Source: Streptomyces globosus (GTDB taxonomy: Bacteria; Actinomycetota; Actinomycetes; Streptomycetales; Streptomycetaceae). Taken from it: a DNA stretch of 64,000 nucleotides. Within the stretch, counting starts at the first letter, position 1. Each line of letters begins with the position of its first letter. Of the stretch, positions 26,386 through 34,275 are shown piece after piece. Location: assembly GCF_003325375.1 (NCBI RefSeq), contig NZ_CP030862.1, positions 6,515,501 through 6,579,500 on the forward strand. Direction: 5' to 3'. Under the pieces are notes generated by a model that did no database searches, was not told the origin of the DNA, and was given only the letters and a program-made list of their open reading frames with translations. The position numbers were made by a program, and so were the translations under genes.

Positions 26386-27615
26386 TCAGGCGGGAGTCGG
26401 GTGGCCGGGGGTGGGCGACGGTTCCGCCTCCCCTGCCGGGGTGCGGGCGGGGCCCGGGGACGCGGCAGCCTCGGGCAGCCGCAGCGTGAACGTGGAGCCC
26501 TGGCCCTCCGAGCTCCACACGCTGACCTCCCCGCCGTGGGAGGCCGCCACGTGTTTGACGATCGCGAGGCCGAGGCCTGTTCCGCCGGTGGCGCGGGAGC
26601 GGGCCGGGTCGACGCGGTAGAAGCGTTCGAAGATCCGCTCGCGGTCCTTCTCGGGGATGCCTATGCCCTGGTCGGTGACGGAGATCTCGATCAGGTCGCC
26701 GCCCGGGGCGGTGACGCGGCGGGCGGCGATCCCGACGCGGGTCCGGGCGGGACTGTAGTTGACGGCGTTCTCCACCAGGTTGCCCAGGGCCGCCGCGAGC
26801 TGGCCGCGGTGCCCCCAGACGCGCAGGTCGGCGGTGCCTCCGGAGGCCATCGTGATGTGCTTCGCGGACGCGGTGTGGCGGCAGCGGTCGATCGCCTCCT
26901 CCACCAGCGTGTCCACGCGGACCGGCTCGGCGTCGTCCAGCGGGTCGTCGTTCTGCACCCGGGACAGGTCGATGAGCTCCTGGACGAGGTTGATCAGGCG
27001 GGTCGCCTCGATCTGCATGCGGCCTGCGAAGCGGCTGACCGCCTCGGGGTCGTCGGCGGCGTCCATGACGGCCTCGGACAGCAGGGAGATCGCGCCCACC
27101 GGCGTCTTCAGCTCGTGCGAGACGTTCGCGACGAAGTCGCGGCGCACGGCCTCGATGCGGCGGGCCTCCGTGAGGTCCTCGACCAGCAGCAGCACCAGCC
27201 GGGACCCCAGCGGCGCCACGCGCGCCGAGACGGCGAGGGCCTCCCCGCGGCCGGTGCCGCGGCGCGGCAGGTCCAGCTCGACCTGGCGTATCTCCCCGTC
27301 GCGGCGGGTGTCGCGGGCCATGTGCAGCATCGGCTCCGAGGCGAGCCTGCCGCCGCGGACCAGCCCGAGCGCGTACGCCGCGGAGCTCGCCTTGACCACG
27401 GCGTCGCCCTCGTCGAGGACGACGGCGGAGGAGCGGAGCACCGACAGCACGGTGTCGACCCCGGGCGGGAGCACCGCGTTGAGGTCGGGGCGCATGGAGC
27501 TCCGGGTGGGGCGCGCCTGGTCGCGCTCGCTCCAGCGGAACGCCAGCGTGGCGACGACACCGGTGCAGGCACCGGCGATCGCTGCGGCTGCGGCGACCGC
27601 CGCGTTCACGTCCAT
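26386..27615 (-). CDS. phoR: Phosphate sensor histidine kinase PhoR (SenX3-like)
   Basis: A 409-residue kinase with a single N-terminal transmembrane helix (AAVAAAAAIAGACTGVVATLAF) and almost no extracytoplasmic loop, then a PAS-like region. The H box is RRDFVANVSHELKTPVGAISLL, the N box LGNLVENAVNYS, and the G boxes VTDQGIGIPEKD and TGGTGLGLAIVK. The C-terminal 30 residues are Pro/Ala-rich. It pairs with PhoP and is divergent from phoU over a PHO-box region. Signal is thought to come through the Pst transporter and PhoU rather than a periplasmic sensor. Confidence 0.93.
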   Translation of the reverse strand: MDVNAAVAAAAAIAGACTGVVATLAFRWSERDQARPTRSSMRPDLNAVLPPGVDTVLSVLRSSAVVLDEGDAVVKASSAAYALGLVRGGRLASEPMLHMARDTRRDGEIRQVELDLPRRGTGRGEALAVSARVAPLGSRLVLLLVEDLTEARRIEAVRRDFVANVSHELKTPVGAISLLSEAVMDAADDPEAVSRFAGRMQIEATRLINLVQELIDLSRVQNDDPLDDAEPVRVDTLVEEAIDRCRHTASAKHITMASGGTADLRVWGHRGQLAAALGNLVENAVNYSPARTRVGIAARRVTAPGGDLIEISVTDQGIGIPEKDRERIFERFYRVDPARSRATGGTGLGLAIVKHVAASHGGEVSVWSSEGQGSTFTLRLPEAAASPGPARTPAGEAEPSPTPGHPTPA

Positions 27616-27688
27616 GCATCCAGGTTAAGCAGGCGCGACGGCACTTCCCCAGCCGTTCGGGGGGCGCCTCGAACAGTCGTCGCCCAGA

Positions 27689-27721
27689 GTTCACCGCGGC
27701 GACGGAGCCGATTCACTTCCG
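27689..27721. promoter_or_regulatory. PHO box (PhoP-binding direct repeats)
   Basis: GTTCACC at 27689-27695 begins an 11-bp direct repeat unit. The third unit, 22 bp on, is ATTCACT at 27711; the middle unit is degenerate. The 11-bp periodicity and the place between phoR and phoU fit the Streptomyces PhoP operator and autoregulation. Confidence 0.65.
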
Positions 27722-27826
27722 GTGCCGGAGTCGGACGCGTACGCCGTCCAGCGTGTCACCGTGGGGTTCGAGCCCGCATCCGGGCCGGCCCCCGGGCACC
27801 GCGCAGTAGGCCAAGAGAGGGACACC

Positions 27827-28504
27827 ATGCGTGACGCGTACCACGAGGAACTGGACTCGATCGGCGAGAGCCTCGTCGAGATGGCCCGGCTGGTGGGCTC
27901 CGCCATCGGGCGGGCCACGACGTCCATGCTCGACGCCGACCTGAAGCTCGCCGAGAGCGTCATCGCGGCCGACCAGAAGATCGACGACCTCCAGCACGAC
28001 CTGGAGGCCCGCGCCATCGCACTGCTCGCCCGGCAGCAGCCGGTCGCCACCGACCTGCGGATCGTGGTGACGTCGCTGCGCATGAGCGCCGACCTGGAGC
28101 GCTCCGGCGACCTCGCGCAGCACGTGGCCAAGCTGGCGCGGCTGCGGTTCCCGGACGCGGCGGTCCCGCGGGACCTGCACGCGACGATCCTGGAGATGGG
28201 GCAGCTGGCGCAGCGGCTGATGGCGAAGGCCGCCGAGGTGATCATCACGAAGGACGTGGACCTCGCGCTCCAGCTGGAGACGGACGACGACGAGATGGAC
28301 CAGCTGCACCGCACGCTGTTCCAGCACCTGATGGACGACCGCTGGAAGCACGGCATCGAGACGGCGGTGGACGTGACGCTGCTGGGCCGCTACTACGAGC
28401 GGTTCGCGGACCACGCGGTGTCGGTGGCCAAGCGCGTCGTGTACCTGGTGACGGGCGAGCACGCGGACGAGCTGCAGACGCCGGTGCAGCCCGAGGACGT
28501 CTGA
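27827..28504 (+). CDS. phoU: Phosphate transport regulator PhoU
   Basis: A 225-residue all-helical protein built from two PhoU repeats. It bridges the Pst transporter and the PhoR kinase and keeps the Pho response off when phosphate is ample. The first repeat is MRDAYHEELDSIGESLVEMARLV and the second AKLARLRFPDAAVPRDLHATILEMG. Metal-binding E/D motifs are in LERSGDLAQHVAK and YYERFADHAVSVAKR. GAGAGGGA precedes the ATG. The pst genes are not in this window. Confidence 0.93.
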   Translation: MRDAYHEELDSIGESLVEMARLVGSAIGRATTSMLDADLKLAESVIAADQKIDDLQHDLEARAIALLARQQPVATDLRIVVTSLRMSADLERSGDLAQHVAKLARLRFPDAAVPRDLHATILEMGQLAQRLMAKAAEVIITKDVDLALQLETDDDEMDQLHRTLFQHLMDDRWKHGIETAVDVTLLGRYYERFADHAVSVAKRVVYLVTGEHADELQTPVQPEDV

Positions 28505-28519
28505 GCAGCCAGGCGGGCG

Positions 28520-28550
28520 GGCGGCGCCCCGACACCGGGCGGGCGCCGCC
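28520..28550 (+). terminator. Terminator of phoU
   Basis: GGCGGCGCCC and GGGCGCCGCC, a perfect 10-bp stem with an 11-nt loop, start 16 bp after the phoU stop. Confidence 0.65.
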
Positions 28551-28644
28551 GAGCCCCTGTGCGCCGTTGACGCGCCCGTGCGGCTGGGCATGAATGAGGC
28601 GGAAGGCAGTAGGCCCACGCGTACACCGCCTGCGAGGAGGAACC

Positions 28645-28794
28645 ATGCCCGATTCCCCCGTCCCCGTCACGCCGGAGTCCGACCGGGAGCCGGCTCCGGA
28701 GCCGCTGCGGCTCCCGCTGCTCGCGGCCTGCGGCTGCGGCTCGGGCTGCGGCTGCGGCTGCCAGTCCGGAGCCCCCTGCCAGTGCGGCGGCTGA
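28645..28794 (+). CDS. Very small cysteine-rich protein, possible metal binder
   Basis: A 49-residue protein with an excellent ribosome site (GAGGAGGAA, 28633-28641) before its ATG. The first 27 residues are Pro/Glu/Asp-rich. The last 21 hold seven Cys (29, 31, 35, 37, 39, 45, 47) in Gly-spaced CxC pairs: ACGCGSGCGCGCQSG and PCQCGG. The pattern resembles small metallothioneins or a thioether-type precursor, but no modification enzymes lie nearby. Before the element inserted it would have been the gene next to gpmA, facing it. Function unknown. Confidence 0.7.
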   Translation: MPDSPVPVTPESDREPAPEPLRLPLLAACGCGSGCGCGCQSGAPCQCGG

Positions 28795-28825
28795 CCCCGC
28801 CCATCACGCCCCCGCCCGACACCGA

Positions 28826-28866
28826 GGAGCCCCCGGCCTGCGTACGACGCGCGGACCGGGGGCTCC
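28826..28866. terminator. Terminator left of attL; probable ancestral gpmA terminator
   Basis: GGAGCCCCCGG and CCGGGGGCTCC form an 11-bp perfect stem with a 19-nt loop. It can end the Cys-rich gene on the plus strand. On the minus strand it sits 11 bp past the left copy of the gpmA stop codon, where the gpmA terminator should have been before integration. Confidence 0.75.
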
Positions 28867-28876
28867 TTCGGGCTGG

Positions 28877-28895
28877 TTACTTCTTCTTGCCCTGG
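28877..28895. repeat. attL core (19-bp direct repeat, left copy)
   Basis: TTACTTCTTCTTGCCCTGG, identical to 35910-35928. Beyond it the match continues only partly (GTCTG against TTCTT), so the core is 19 bp. On the minus strand it spells the gpmA tail QGKKK-stop. Confidence 0.9.
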
Positions 28896-29004
28896 GTCTG
28901 AGGGGCCCGTTTTCCGCCCCTGGTCAGAGAGCCGTACACCCTGGGTGACCTGCGGTCGAGCGGCCGTTGTTGGTCAGTAGTGGCCATCGTCGGTCGGCGG
29001 CGGA

Positions 29005-29023
29005 GGGCCCAGAGAGGGCCCAG
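29005..29023. repeat. Candidate integrase arm-type sites, left
   Basis: GGGCCCAG at 29005 and 29016, start-to-start 11 bp, 110 bp inside attL. The same octamer pair with the same 11-bp spacing recurs near attR at 35832 and 35843. Conserved spacing near both ends fits tyrosine-integrase arm sites. Confidence 0.5.
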
Positions 29024-29325
29024 CTTGGGGCCCGAGAAGGACCGCCTACGGCGGACGACTCTTCGGCGCCCAAGGCTGTTTCAAGGTCGGCCGGCGTGCG
29101 ACTACCGGCTCGTTGCCAGCGCAGAAGAGCCCACTGGCCCGCCCGGCCGATGTGGACTCTTTCGTGTCCGCCGAAGGTATACCGTCAACGGCCTGATGAC
29201 CTGGACGGCTGCGGCTGCGTGAAGCTCCGGAAGGGGCTTTTCAGAGCGGCGAACGCTGGTGCGTCTCCTCCGCGGCCCCCGGTCCTGAAAAGCCCTTCCC
29301 TGCCCCCAGAGAGTTGAAGGAAAAC

Positions 29326-29428
29326 AGCGTCCGCAGCGTCCACGGTACGCCCGGTGCCGCCTCTGACCTGCACATTCCGGGTGGACGCTAGTTGAAGGAC
29401 TCAGCGTCCGCGAGCGTCCGCAGCGTCC
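29326..29428. repeat. AGCGTCC iteron-like cluster, left
   Basis: AGCGTCC occurs at 29326, 29335, 29403, 29413 and 29422, and inverted (GGACGCT) at 29383. A second cluster of seven lies at 33841-33959. The heptamers are mostly joined by GC, giving GTCCGCAGCGTCC. Confidence 0.75.
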
Positions 29429-29438
29429 GCTCTACCTA

Positions 29439-30307
29439 AGGGCTGTCCCGTAAATGATCTCTGGCGTGCCTGGTGGTCTGCTGGTTTCTGTGTCACCCGG
29501 CAAGGACGAGGTTGTGCAGGCGGGCGACGCCGAGCATGGCGTGGTGGACACCGTCGCCTTTCAGGCGGCAGTCGCGAAGGATCTTCCAGCCCTTCATCCG
29601 GGCGAAGACGTGCTCCACACGGGCACGGACTTTGCGGTGGGAGGCGTTGTGCTCCTCCTTCCAGGCCGGGAGTTCGCTCTGGCCCTTCTCGCGGCGGTGC
29701 GGGATGACCAGACCGGTGCCGCGGTAGCCGCCATCTGCGATGACCGTGGCCTTGCCGACGGCGTCTTTCGCGCCGGACAGCTCCCACGCCTTGCAGTCGT
29801 TGCGGCTGCCGGGCAGCGGTCGGCCGACCGCGACGACGAGCCGGGTGCCGGCGTCGATGACGACCTGGTGGTTGGTGGAATACCGGTAGTTCTTCGACTG
29901 CTCGGCCACCGTGTGGTCGCGGGTGGGTACCAGGGTGCCGTCCACGATCAGCACGGTGTCCTTGCGGAACCGCTTGCGTGGCTGGAGGGCGAGCGCGGGT
30001 CCGAGGTGGTCGATGATGCGGTCGGCGGCCGACTTTGACACCCCAAACAGCGGGGCGAGTTGGCGCAGGGTGAGGTTGGTGCGCCAGTACGCGGCGACCA
30101 GCAGGACCCGGTCCTCCAGCGGCAGGCTCCACGGCCGGCCCTTGCGCACCGGGTCCGCACCCTCCCGACGCAGCGCGGTGACGAGCTTGCCGAACTGTCG
30201 CGGGCTCAACCCTGTGAACGGGGCTATCCAGGACGGCTCAGACGCCGTGATCACACCAGCCACACCAAGATCATCTCACCCGCGACCAGCACTTACGGGA
30301 CAGCCCT
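29439..30307. mobile_element. IS5-family insertion sequence, 869 bp
   Basis: Perfect 15-bp terminal inverted repeats, AGGGCTGTCCCGTAA at 29439-29453 and its complement at 30293-30307. The flanks read CTA before and TAG after the element, consistent with insertion at a CTAG target with a 2-bp TA duplication. It holds one intact transposase. It landed in the decayed element and seems to break no gene. Confidence 0.88.
29493..30263 (-). CDS. IS5-family DDE transposase
   Basis: A 256-residue transposase filling the insertion sequence. The N-terminal helix-turn-helix is LTLRQLAPLFGVSKSAADRII. The DDE catalytic region has VLIVDGTLVPTRDH (first Asp), VIADGGYRGTG (second Asp) and the C-terminal VRARVEHVFARMKGWKILRDCR (Glu). 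The reading frame is intact, so the copy may still be active. The family resembles IS112/IS1647-type elements common in Streptomyces. Annotating it as DDE superfamily endonuclease would be equivalent. Confidence 0.9.
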   Translation of the reverse strand: MAGVITASEPSWIAPFTGLSPRQFGKLVTALRREGADPVRKGRPWSLPLEDRVLLVAAYWRTNLTLRQLAPLFGVSKSAADRIIDHLGPALALQPRKRFRKDTVLIVDGTLVPTRDHTVAEQSKNYRYSTNHQVVIDAGTRLVVAVGRPLPGSRNDCKAWELSGAKDAVGKATVIADGGYRGTGLVIPHRREKGQSELPAWKEEHNASHRKVRARVEHVFARMKGWKILRDCRLKGDGVHHAMLGVARLHNLVLAG

Positions 30308-30408
30308 TAGCCTCCCCTCGAAGAGCATCAGACCAGGTCAGGTGGCTCTTGGAGGGCAGAAAGTCATTGGACGCTGGCCCGCCCGATCTCGCCAAGGTGC
30401 CTGCTGCC

Positions 30409-30461
30409 GACAAAGCAAGAGGAGCACGCCGGCCCGCGCGGGGGTGCTCCTCTTGCTTGTC
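30409..30461. terminator. Long hairpin, probable terminator of a lost gene
   Basis: Left arm 30413-30427 and right arm 30444-30458 pair perfectly for 15 bp around a GC-rich 16-nt loop, and GACAA/TTGTC extends the stem past a bulged A. A-rich upstream and T-rich downstream edges fit an intrinsic terminator. Confidence 0.6.
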
Positions 30462-30509
30462 GTCCTGCTTGTCGCTTGTCGCGCCTTGTCGCTTGTCTTG
30501 TCGCTTGTC
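30455..30509. repeat. YTTGTC direct repeats
   Basis: GCTTGTC starts at 30455, 30467, 30474, 30491 and 30503, with variants CCTTGTC at 30484 and TCTTGTC at 30496. Complementary GACAA copies appear near 30580-30592. The regular 7- or 12-bp steps are iteron-like. Confidence 0.65.
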
Positions 30510-30710
30510 GCGCCCCTGGTCACAGCCCTGCTGGGCCTTTTCGGCGCCGTCTGCGGGACCCGGACGACAGGACCCGCGACAAAAGCGACAAGCCGCACCG
30601 CGCCGACGGCCTCGCTTCGGCGGTGGGCCGCGCAGCGCGAGCGGAGCGAGCTGCCGAAGGTCGTACGCCCGCGGCGTTCCTTCTATCCCCTCCCGCTCCC
30701 AGCCGTCGCC

Positions 30711-30885
30711 TGACACCTCGCCTGACGCCTGACACCGTCACGGCCCGTGACACCCAAACCCTTAGGCACACGCGGTGTCACGCGCTCTGACACCTGGCCA
30801 TGCCACCCCCCTGACACCTGCCGTGAACGGTCAGCCGGGCATTACGGTGGGACACGAGGACCTCCGTGTGCGGTGCAGTGACACC
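30711..30885. repeat. TGACACC repeat family
   Basis: TGACACC occurs at 30711, 30730, 30748, 30788, 30812 and 30879, with TGACGCC at 30723 and the inverted GGTGTCA at 30774. Density is far above background for this GC content. Confidence 0.65.
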
Positions 30886-30998
30886 TCCACCACACCGGAG
30901 GTCTTCGCCATGATCAAGACCCGGGCTGTTAACAACGCTCGTGATCAATACACCCAGGGCGTGTTTCGAAATTCCCGCACAGCACCCACGGCGCTCGG

Positions 30999-31448
30999 TC
31001 AAGTCGCGTGCTGTGCCGCCGAGTGCCGGCAACTTCCTCGCTCGCACGTCGTCTCGTCACGGCCCTGGTACTGCGGACAGACGCACCGAGGGCTACGACA
31101 CGGGCTCCTGAAAAAGTCGTCGCTGAAATCCGCCGCTCCCGCTCGCGCCAGGAGGGTGGCTGCCTCCTCTCGCGCGCCGATGACGAGCAGCGAGGCCTTC
31201 TGCAGCGTCTCCACCTGGTCGCCGGTGAGCGGCTTCAACAGCTCGTCCCAAGGCGGTACGTACACAACCCCTACGGCGTTGTGAGGTGGGGTGAAATCGG
31301 CGTTGTGCCTTGCCGCGGCACTATGTACATCCTGTGGATTATAGTATGCGCCGAGGTCGTCTAGAACGCCTCCGTCTTGCGGGCACCACACCTCGTACTG
31401 TATGCGCGCTTGTTGTGCGCGGGCCTGTGGCTCCTCAACGTTCGTCAT
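30999..31448 (-). CDS. Hypothetical protein of the element
   Basis: A 149-residue soluble protein with no recognised family. A short acidic start (MTNVEEPQARAQQARIQYEV) leads to WCPQDGGVLDDLGAYYNPQDV. The C-terminus has five Cys in SPCRSPRCVCPQYQG and TCERGSCRHSAAQH, which could bind zinc. GGGGGTG precedes the ATG at 31448. Its AT content is higher than that of core genes, as in other element genes. It trails the kinase-like gene on the same strand with a 149-bp gap. Confidence 0.55.
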   Translation of the reverse strand: MTNVEEPQARAQQARIQYEVWCPQDGGVLDDLGAYYNPQDVHSAAARHNADFTPPHNAVGVVYVPPWDELLKPLTGDQVETLQKASLLVIGAREEAATLLARAGAADFSDDFFRSPCRSPRCVCPQYQGRDETTCERGSCRHSAAQHAT

Positions 31449-31597
31449 CACGACACCCCCGTGCCAACGGAACCCCGAGCTGCCACAACCCAATATCCGC
31501 CTGCCGACGCGGGCTCGCCACCCGATTGGTCAGCCGATGGTGGTGCCGTCGGGACGCCTGCTGAAAAGAGCTTTACCCAGCGCTTTCGAAACGCACC

Positions 31598-32158
31598 CTA
31601 GCGCTCGCTGGCCAGTCCTACTTCTCCCAAGGCCTTGAGCACGGAATCCGGGTCCCCGCCGTAGACGAGATGCGGCTCGTCCGTCTGCGGCGGGATGAAC
31701 CTGCTCCGGTAACGGATCAGGTCGCTCTCGGAAAAGTAGATAGAGTTCGGGTCTGCCGCGTGCCGAGCATTCCGCTCGCGGACACGGGTCCAGAGTTCCT
31801 CGTGGCTCGCCTCCAGGTAGACGAGCACGACGATCGCGCCGGCGTCTGCAGCGATTCCTCGCCATCGGGCGCGGTCGTCGGGCGTCCAGAATCCGTGGTC
31901 CACCACCACGTTATGACCCGCCAGAAGGTGGTCGCGGAGCTCTACGGCGATCTCTTCGAGCACGGGGCGTTCGAGGGTCGGGAAGGTGCCCCGGGGGAAG
32001 TCGACGCCGTATACGCCATGCCGCCGGAACATCTCCTCGTCGGGGCAGAGCCGGACGAAGCCCCGCGCCGTGAACGCGCGGGAGAGCGTTGTCTTGCCCG
32101 AGCCCGGAAGTCCGGCCATCAGTACGCACAGGGGCCGACCGGTCGAGTCCTCCGTCAC
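31598..32158 (-). CDS. P-loop kinase-like ATP-binding protein
   Basis: A 186-residue protein of the AAA/adenylate-kinase-like P-loop group. Walker A AGLPGSGKTTLSRAF lies near the start. VVVDHGFWTPDDRARWRG carries an Asp typical of zeta-toxin or polynucleotide-kinase-like folds, and there is a lid-like RERNARHAADP region. It probably phosphorylates a small molecule or nucleic acid end. GTG at 32158 overlaps the GntR stop by 4 bases (GTGA), with GGAGG upstream, so it is coupled to gntR. With the gntR 5' end deleted, its original promoter is probably gone. Confidence 0.7.
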   Translation of the reverse strand: MTEDSTGRPLCVLMAGLPGSGKTTLSRAFTARGFVRLCPDEEMFRRHGVYGVDFPRGTFPTLERPVLEEIAVELRDHLLAGHNVVVDHGFWTPDDRARWRGIAADAGAIVVLVYLEASHEELWTRVRERNARHAADPNSIYFSESDLIRYRSRFIPPQTDEPHLVYGGDPDSVLKALGEVGLASER

Positions 32159-32712
32159 TGTGTGACCTCCGATTCCGTGAGCCACGTCCGGCCGGGACCG
32201 CCGAGGTCTACGCCGTACTCGACGATGTGGTCGCCGCTGTCGACGAACTTCGTGGTCATCACGACCACTGGTTCCGCGGGCGGGTTTGCAGGGTCCAGTT
32301 CGAGGAGTTCCGCGTCGGCGGGTGTGAGTAGGCGGGCAGATGCCGAGTCGAGCCGGCGGGTGATCGGCCGCCCCGTGGCCTGCGCGATGAGCTGGAGGGA
32401 TGTTCCGCCGGTCAGGCGCTTGCTCTCCGCCAGTTGGGGGACGAGCCTCCCATACTGCACCGGAATCCAGGACGTGGAGTGCGCGACGGTGCCGTGGCGG
32501 TCGCGGTACACGCGGCTACGACGGATCACCTCCGCCCCCGGCGCGATGTCCAGCACGTGGGCCACGTCGGCCGGCGCCGGAACGACCGCCGCTGCGTGGG
32601 AGTCGGACCGTTCGCCCGCGCCCCAACTTGAACCGCTGCGGCGGCCGCGGTCCTGGCGCTGCGCCCCCGACGACATGGGGGCGGGGCGGTCGATCACCTC
32701 GGTGCCGATGCC
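32155..32712 (-). pseudogene. 5'-truncated GntR-family regulator (UTRA domain only)
   Basis: The frame encodes a UTRA ligand-binding domain (APGAEVIRRSRVYRDRHGTVAH, PQLAESKRLTGGTSLQLIAQ, VYGVDLGG-like end). It begins at GIGTEVIDRPAPMSSGAQ, which matches the last wing residues (GxGTxV) of a GntR winged helix. The rest of the roughly 65-residue DNA-binding domain is missing. Upstream of about 32713 the frame runs antisense through the helicase fragment. The frame has no sensible start. In AICEs such regulators control transfer and replication. Confidence 0.7.
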
Positions 32713-33798
32713 GTGGATTCCCCGGGCGACGGGCTCTCGATGCTCCACAGCCTGTTCAACATGGACGAGTCCGCGTTCCGGCAGCTCGTCGCCTGGCTGA
32801 TCGCCGCGTGGATGCCGAACATCCCTCACCCGGTGATCACGTTCAAGGGCGAGCAGGGCACGGGCAAGTCGAAGACCGCGCAGATGGTCGTGAACCTCGT
32901 GGACCCTTCCCCGGCCGCCAAGCGATCGCAGCCGCGGGACGTCAAGGCGTGGTCGACGCAGGCGTTCAACTCCTGGGCCCTGTGCCTGGACAATGTCTCC
33001 TCCATCCCCACCTGGCTGTCGGACACCCTATGCAAGGCGGTGACCGGGGACGGGATCGTGGACCGGGCCCTGTACACGGACGACGACGTCGTGGTCCTCT
33101 CGTTCCGCCGCGTGCTGTCGATGACCACGATCGACGCCGGGGCGTTCGCCGGGGACCTCGCCGAGCGGCTGCTGATGCTGGACCTCCAGTTGATCGACCC
33201 CAGCCGACGCCGCACGGAGGAGGAGCTGGACACCGCGTTCGAAGCCGTCCGCCCGGCCGTCCTCGGCTCGCTCTTCGACCTGCTGGCCACCGTGCTTGCC
33301 GTGCTGCCGAACGTGAAGCTGGCGACTATGCCGCGCATGGCCGACTTCGCCCGCGTGCTTGCCGCCGTCGACCAGGTCATGGGCTGGAACACCCTCGACG
33401 ACTACCTCGCCACTTCGGCGAACGTCGGCGGAGACGCCTTGGAGGGCGACCCGTTCGGCTCTGCCGTCGTCGCCCTGGTCGAGCAGTTCGGCACCTGGAC
33501 CGGCACCGCGGCCATGCTCCTGGAACAGGTCCAGCCCCCCGGCGGCATCAGGCCGCCGACCTGGCCCAAGGACGCCACCCGCGCTGGCGGAAGGGTCCGC
33601 CGCCTCGCCCCGCTCCTGCGGACTGTTGGCATCACCGTGGACGACACCCAGCGGAGCCGCGACCGGCACCGCCACAAGCTCCTCATCCTCACCCGCACCG
33701 ACCTTCCGAACGAGACAGCGTCCACCCCCGAGACAGACCCGCTGTGGCCCCCTGTGGCCCCGATCGGACACGGCCACAGGGCTCCCGACCTGCACTGA
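32713..33798 (+). pseudogene. 5'-truncated helicase/primase-type ATPase
   Basis: A 361-codon frame with Walker A GEQGTGKSKT at residues 46-55, then WALCLDNVSSIPTWLSDTLC (Walker B-like, with the acidic residue in LDN) and GDGIVDRALYTDDD. This is the D5/phage-plasmid primase-helicase style seen in Streptomyces elements. Only 45 residues precede Walker A, whereas relatives carry a long N-terminal primase or accessory region, so the front is missing. The nominal GTG at 32713 coincides with the junction to the truncated GntR gene. The C-terminal part appears complete. Confidence 0.65.
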
Positions 33799-33840
33799 CG
33801 ATGCCGGACCGGGCCGCAAACCGGCGGCCCGCACACGGCG

Positions 33841-33959
33841 GGACGCTGCGGACGCTACCGCCGGCCAACGCCCGCAGCGTCCGCTCCAGCGTCCGCTCCC
33901 CCAACCTGCTCTGACCTGCGAGAACGGGAGCGCTCGGACGCTAGGACGCTGCGGACGCT
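33841..33959. repeat. AGCGTCC iteron-like cluster, right
   Basis: GGACGCT at 33841, 33850, 33936, 33944 and 33953, and AGCGTCC at 33876 and 33888. Together with the left cluster this gives 13 copies in two groups 4.5 kb apart. The cluster lies just before the Xis gene. Confidence 0.75.
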
Positions 33960-34040
33960 GAGATACACCCGCTCTCTGATGACGGCGACTGGCACCACTC
34001 CCATACTCCGCACACCGGACACGAGGAGTCACCCATCCCC

Positions 34041-34265
34041 ATGACCGACAAGCCGATCGAGACCCTGCGCGCCGGACTCCCGGACCCCCACCTCACCCCC
34101 GAGGACATCGCCGCGATGTTCTCCGTCCCCATCGAGACCGTCTACCGCTGGCGGAAGCAGCGCACCGGCCCTCCCGGCTTCCGTGTCGGCCGCCACGTCC
34201 GCTACGACCCCGCCGCCGTCCGTGTCTGGGTCCAGCACCAGGAAGCCACCGACTCCGCCGCCTGA
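34041..34265 (+). CDS. xis: Excisionase-like helix-turn-helix protein
   Basis: A 74-residue DNA-binding protein of the MerR/AlpA-like excisionase group. LTPEDIAAMFSVPIETVYRWRKQRTGPPGFRVGRHVRYDPAAV is the winged-helix pattern, given here in part. It sits upstream of the integrase, the usual xis-int order, and is intact. Xis bends attachment-site DNA to direct excision. AGGAG lies 15 bases before the ATG. Confidence 0.8.
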   Translation: MTDKPIETLRAGLPDPHLTPEDIAAMFSVPIETVYRWRKQRTGPPGFRVGRHVRYDPAAVRVWVQHQEATDSAA

Positions 34266-34275
34266 CCCGGCGGCC

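Larger units (their letters stand above)
28896..29438. other. Gene-free left arm of the element
   Basis: No supported gene. It carries two GGGCCCAG repeats (29005-29012, 29016-29023) and the related GGGGCCCG at 29027. There is an imperfect hairpin at 29229-29299 (arms of 15-16 bp around GGGCTTTTCAG/CTGAAAAGCCC with one bulged G), and six AGCGTCC-type repeats at 29326-29428. Confidence 0.6.
30308..30998. other. Gene-free, repeat-rich centre of the element
   Basis: No frame here has plausible codon use or a ribosome site. Three structures stand out. One is a strong hairpin at 30409-30461 with a 15-bp perfect stem (GCAAGAGGAGCAC/GTGCTCCTCTTGC at its core), extended past one bulged A. The second is a run of YTTGTC hexamers at 30455-30509. 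The third is a set of TGACACC repeats at 30711-30885. It looks like a former replication or control region. Confidence 0.6.

Noticed and set aside
30775..31284. 169-codon plus frame in the element
   Set aside because: Antisense to the hypothetical gene at 30999-31448 and starts within the TGACACC array; no ribosome site.
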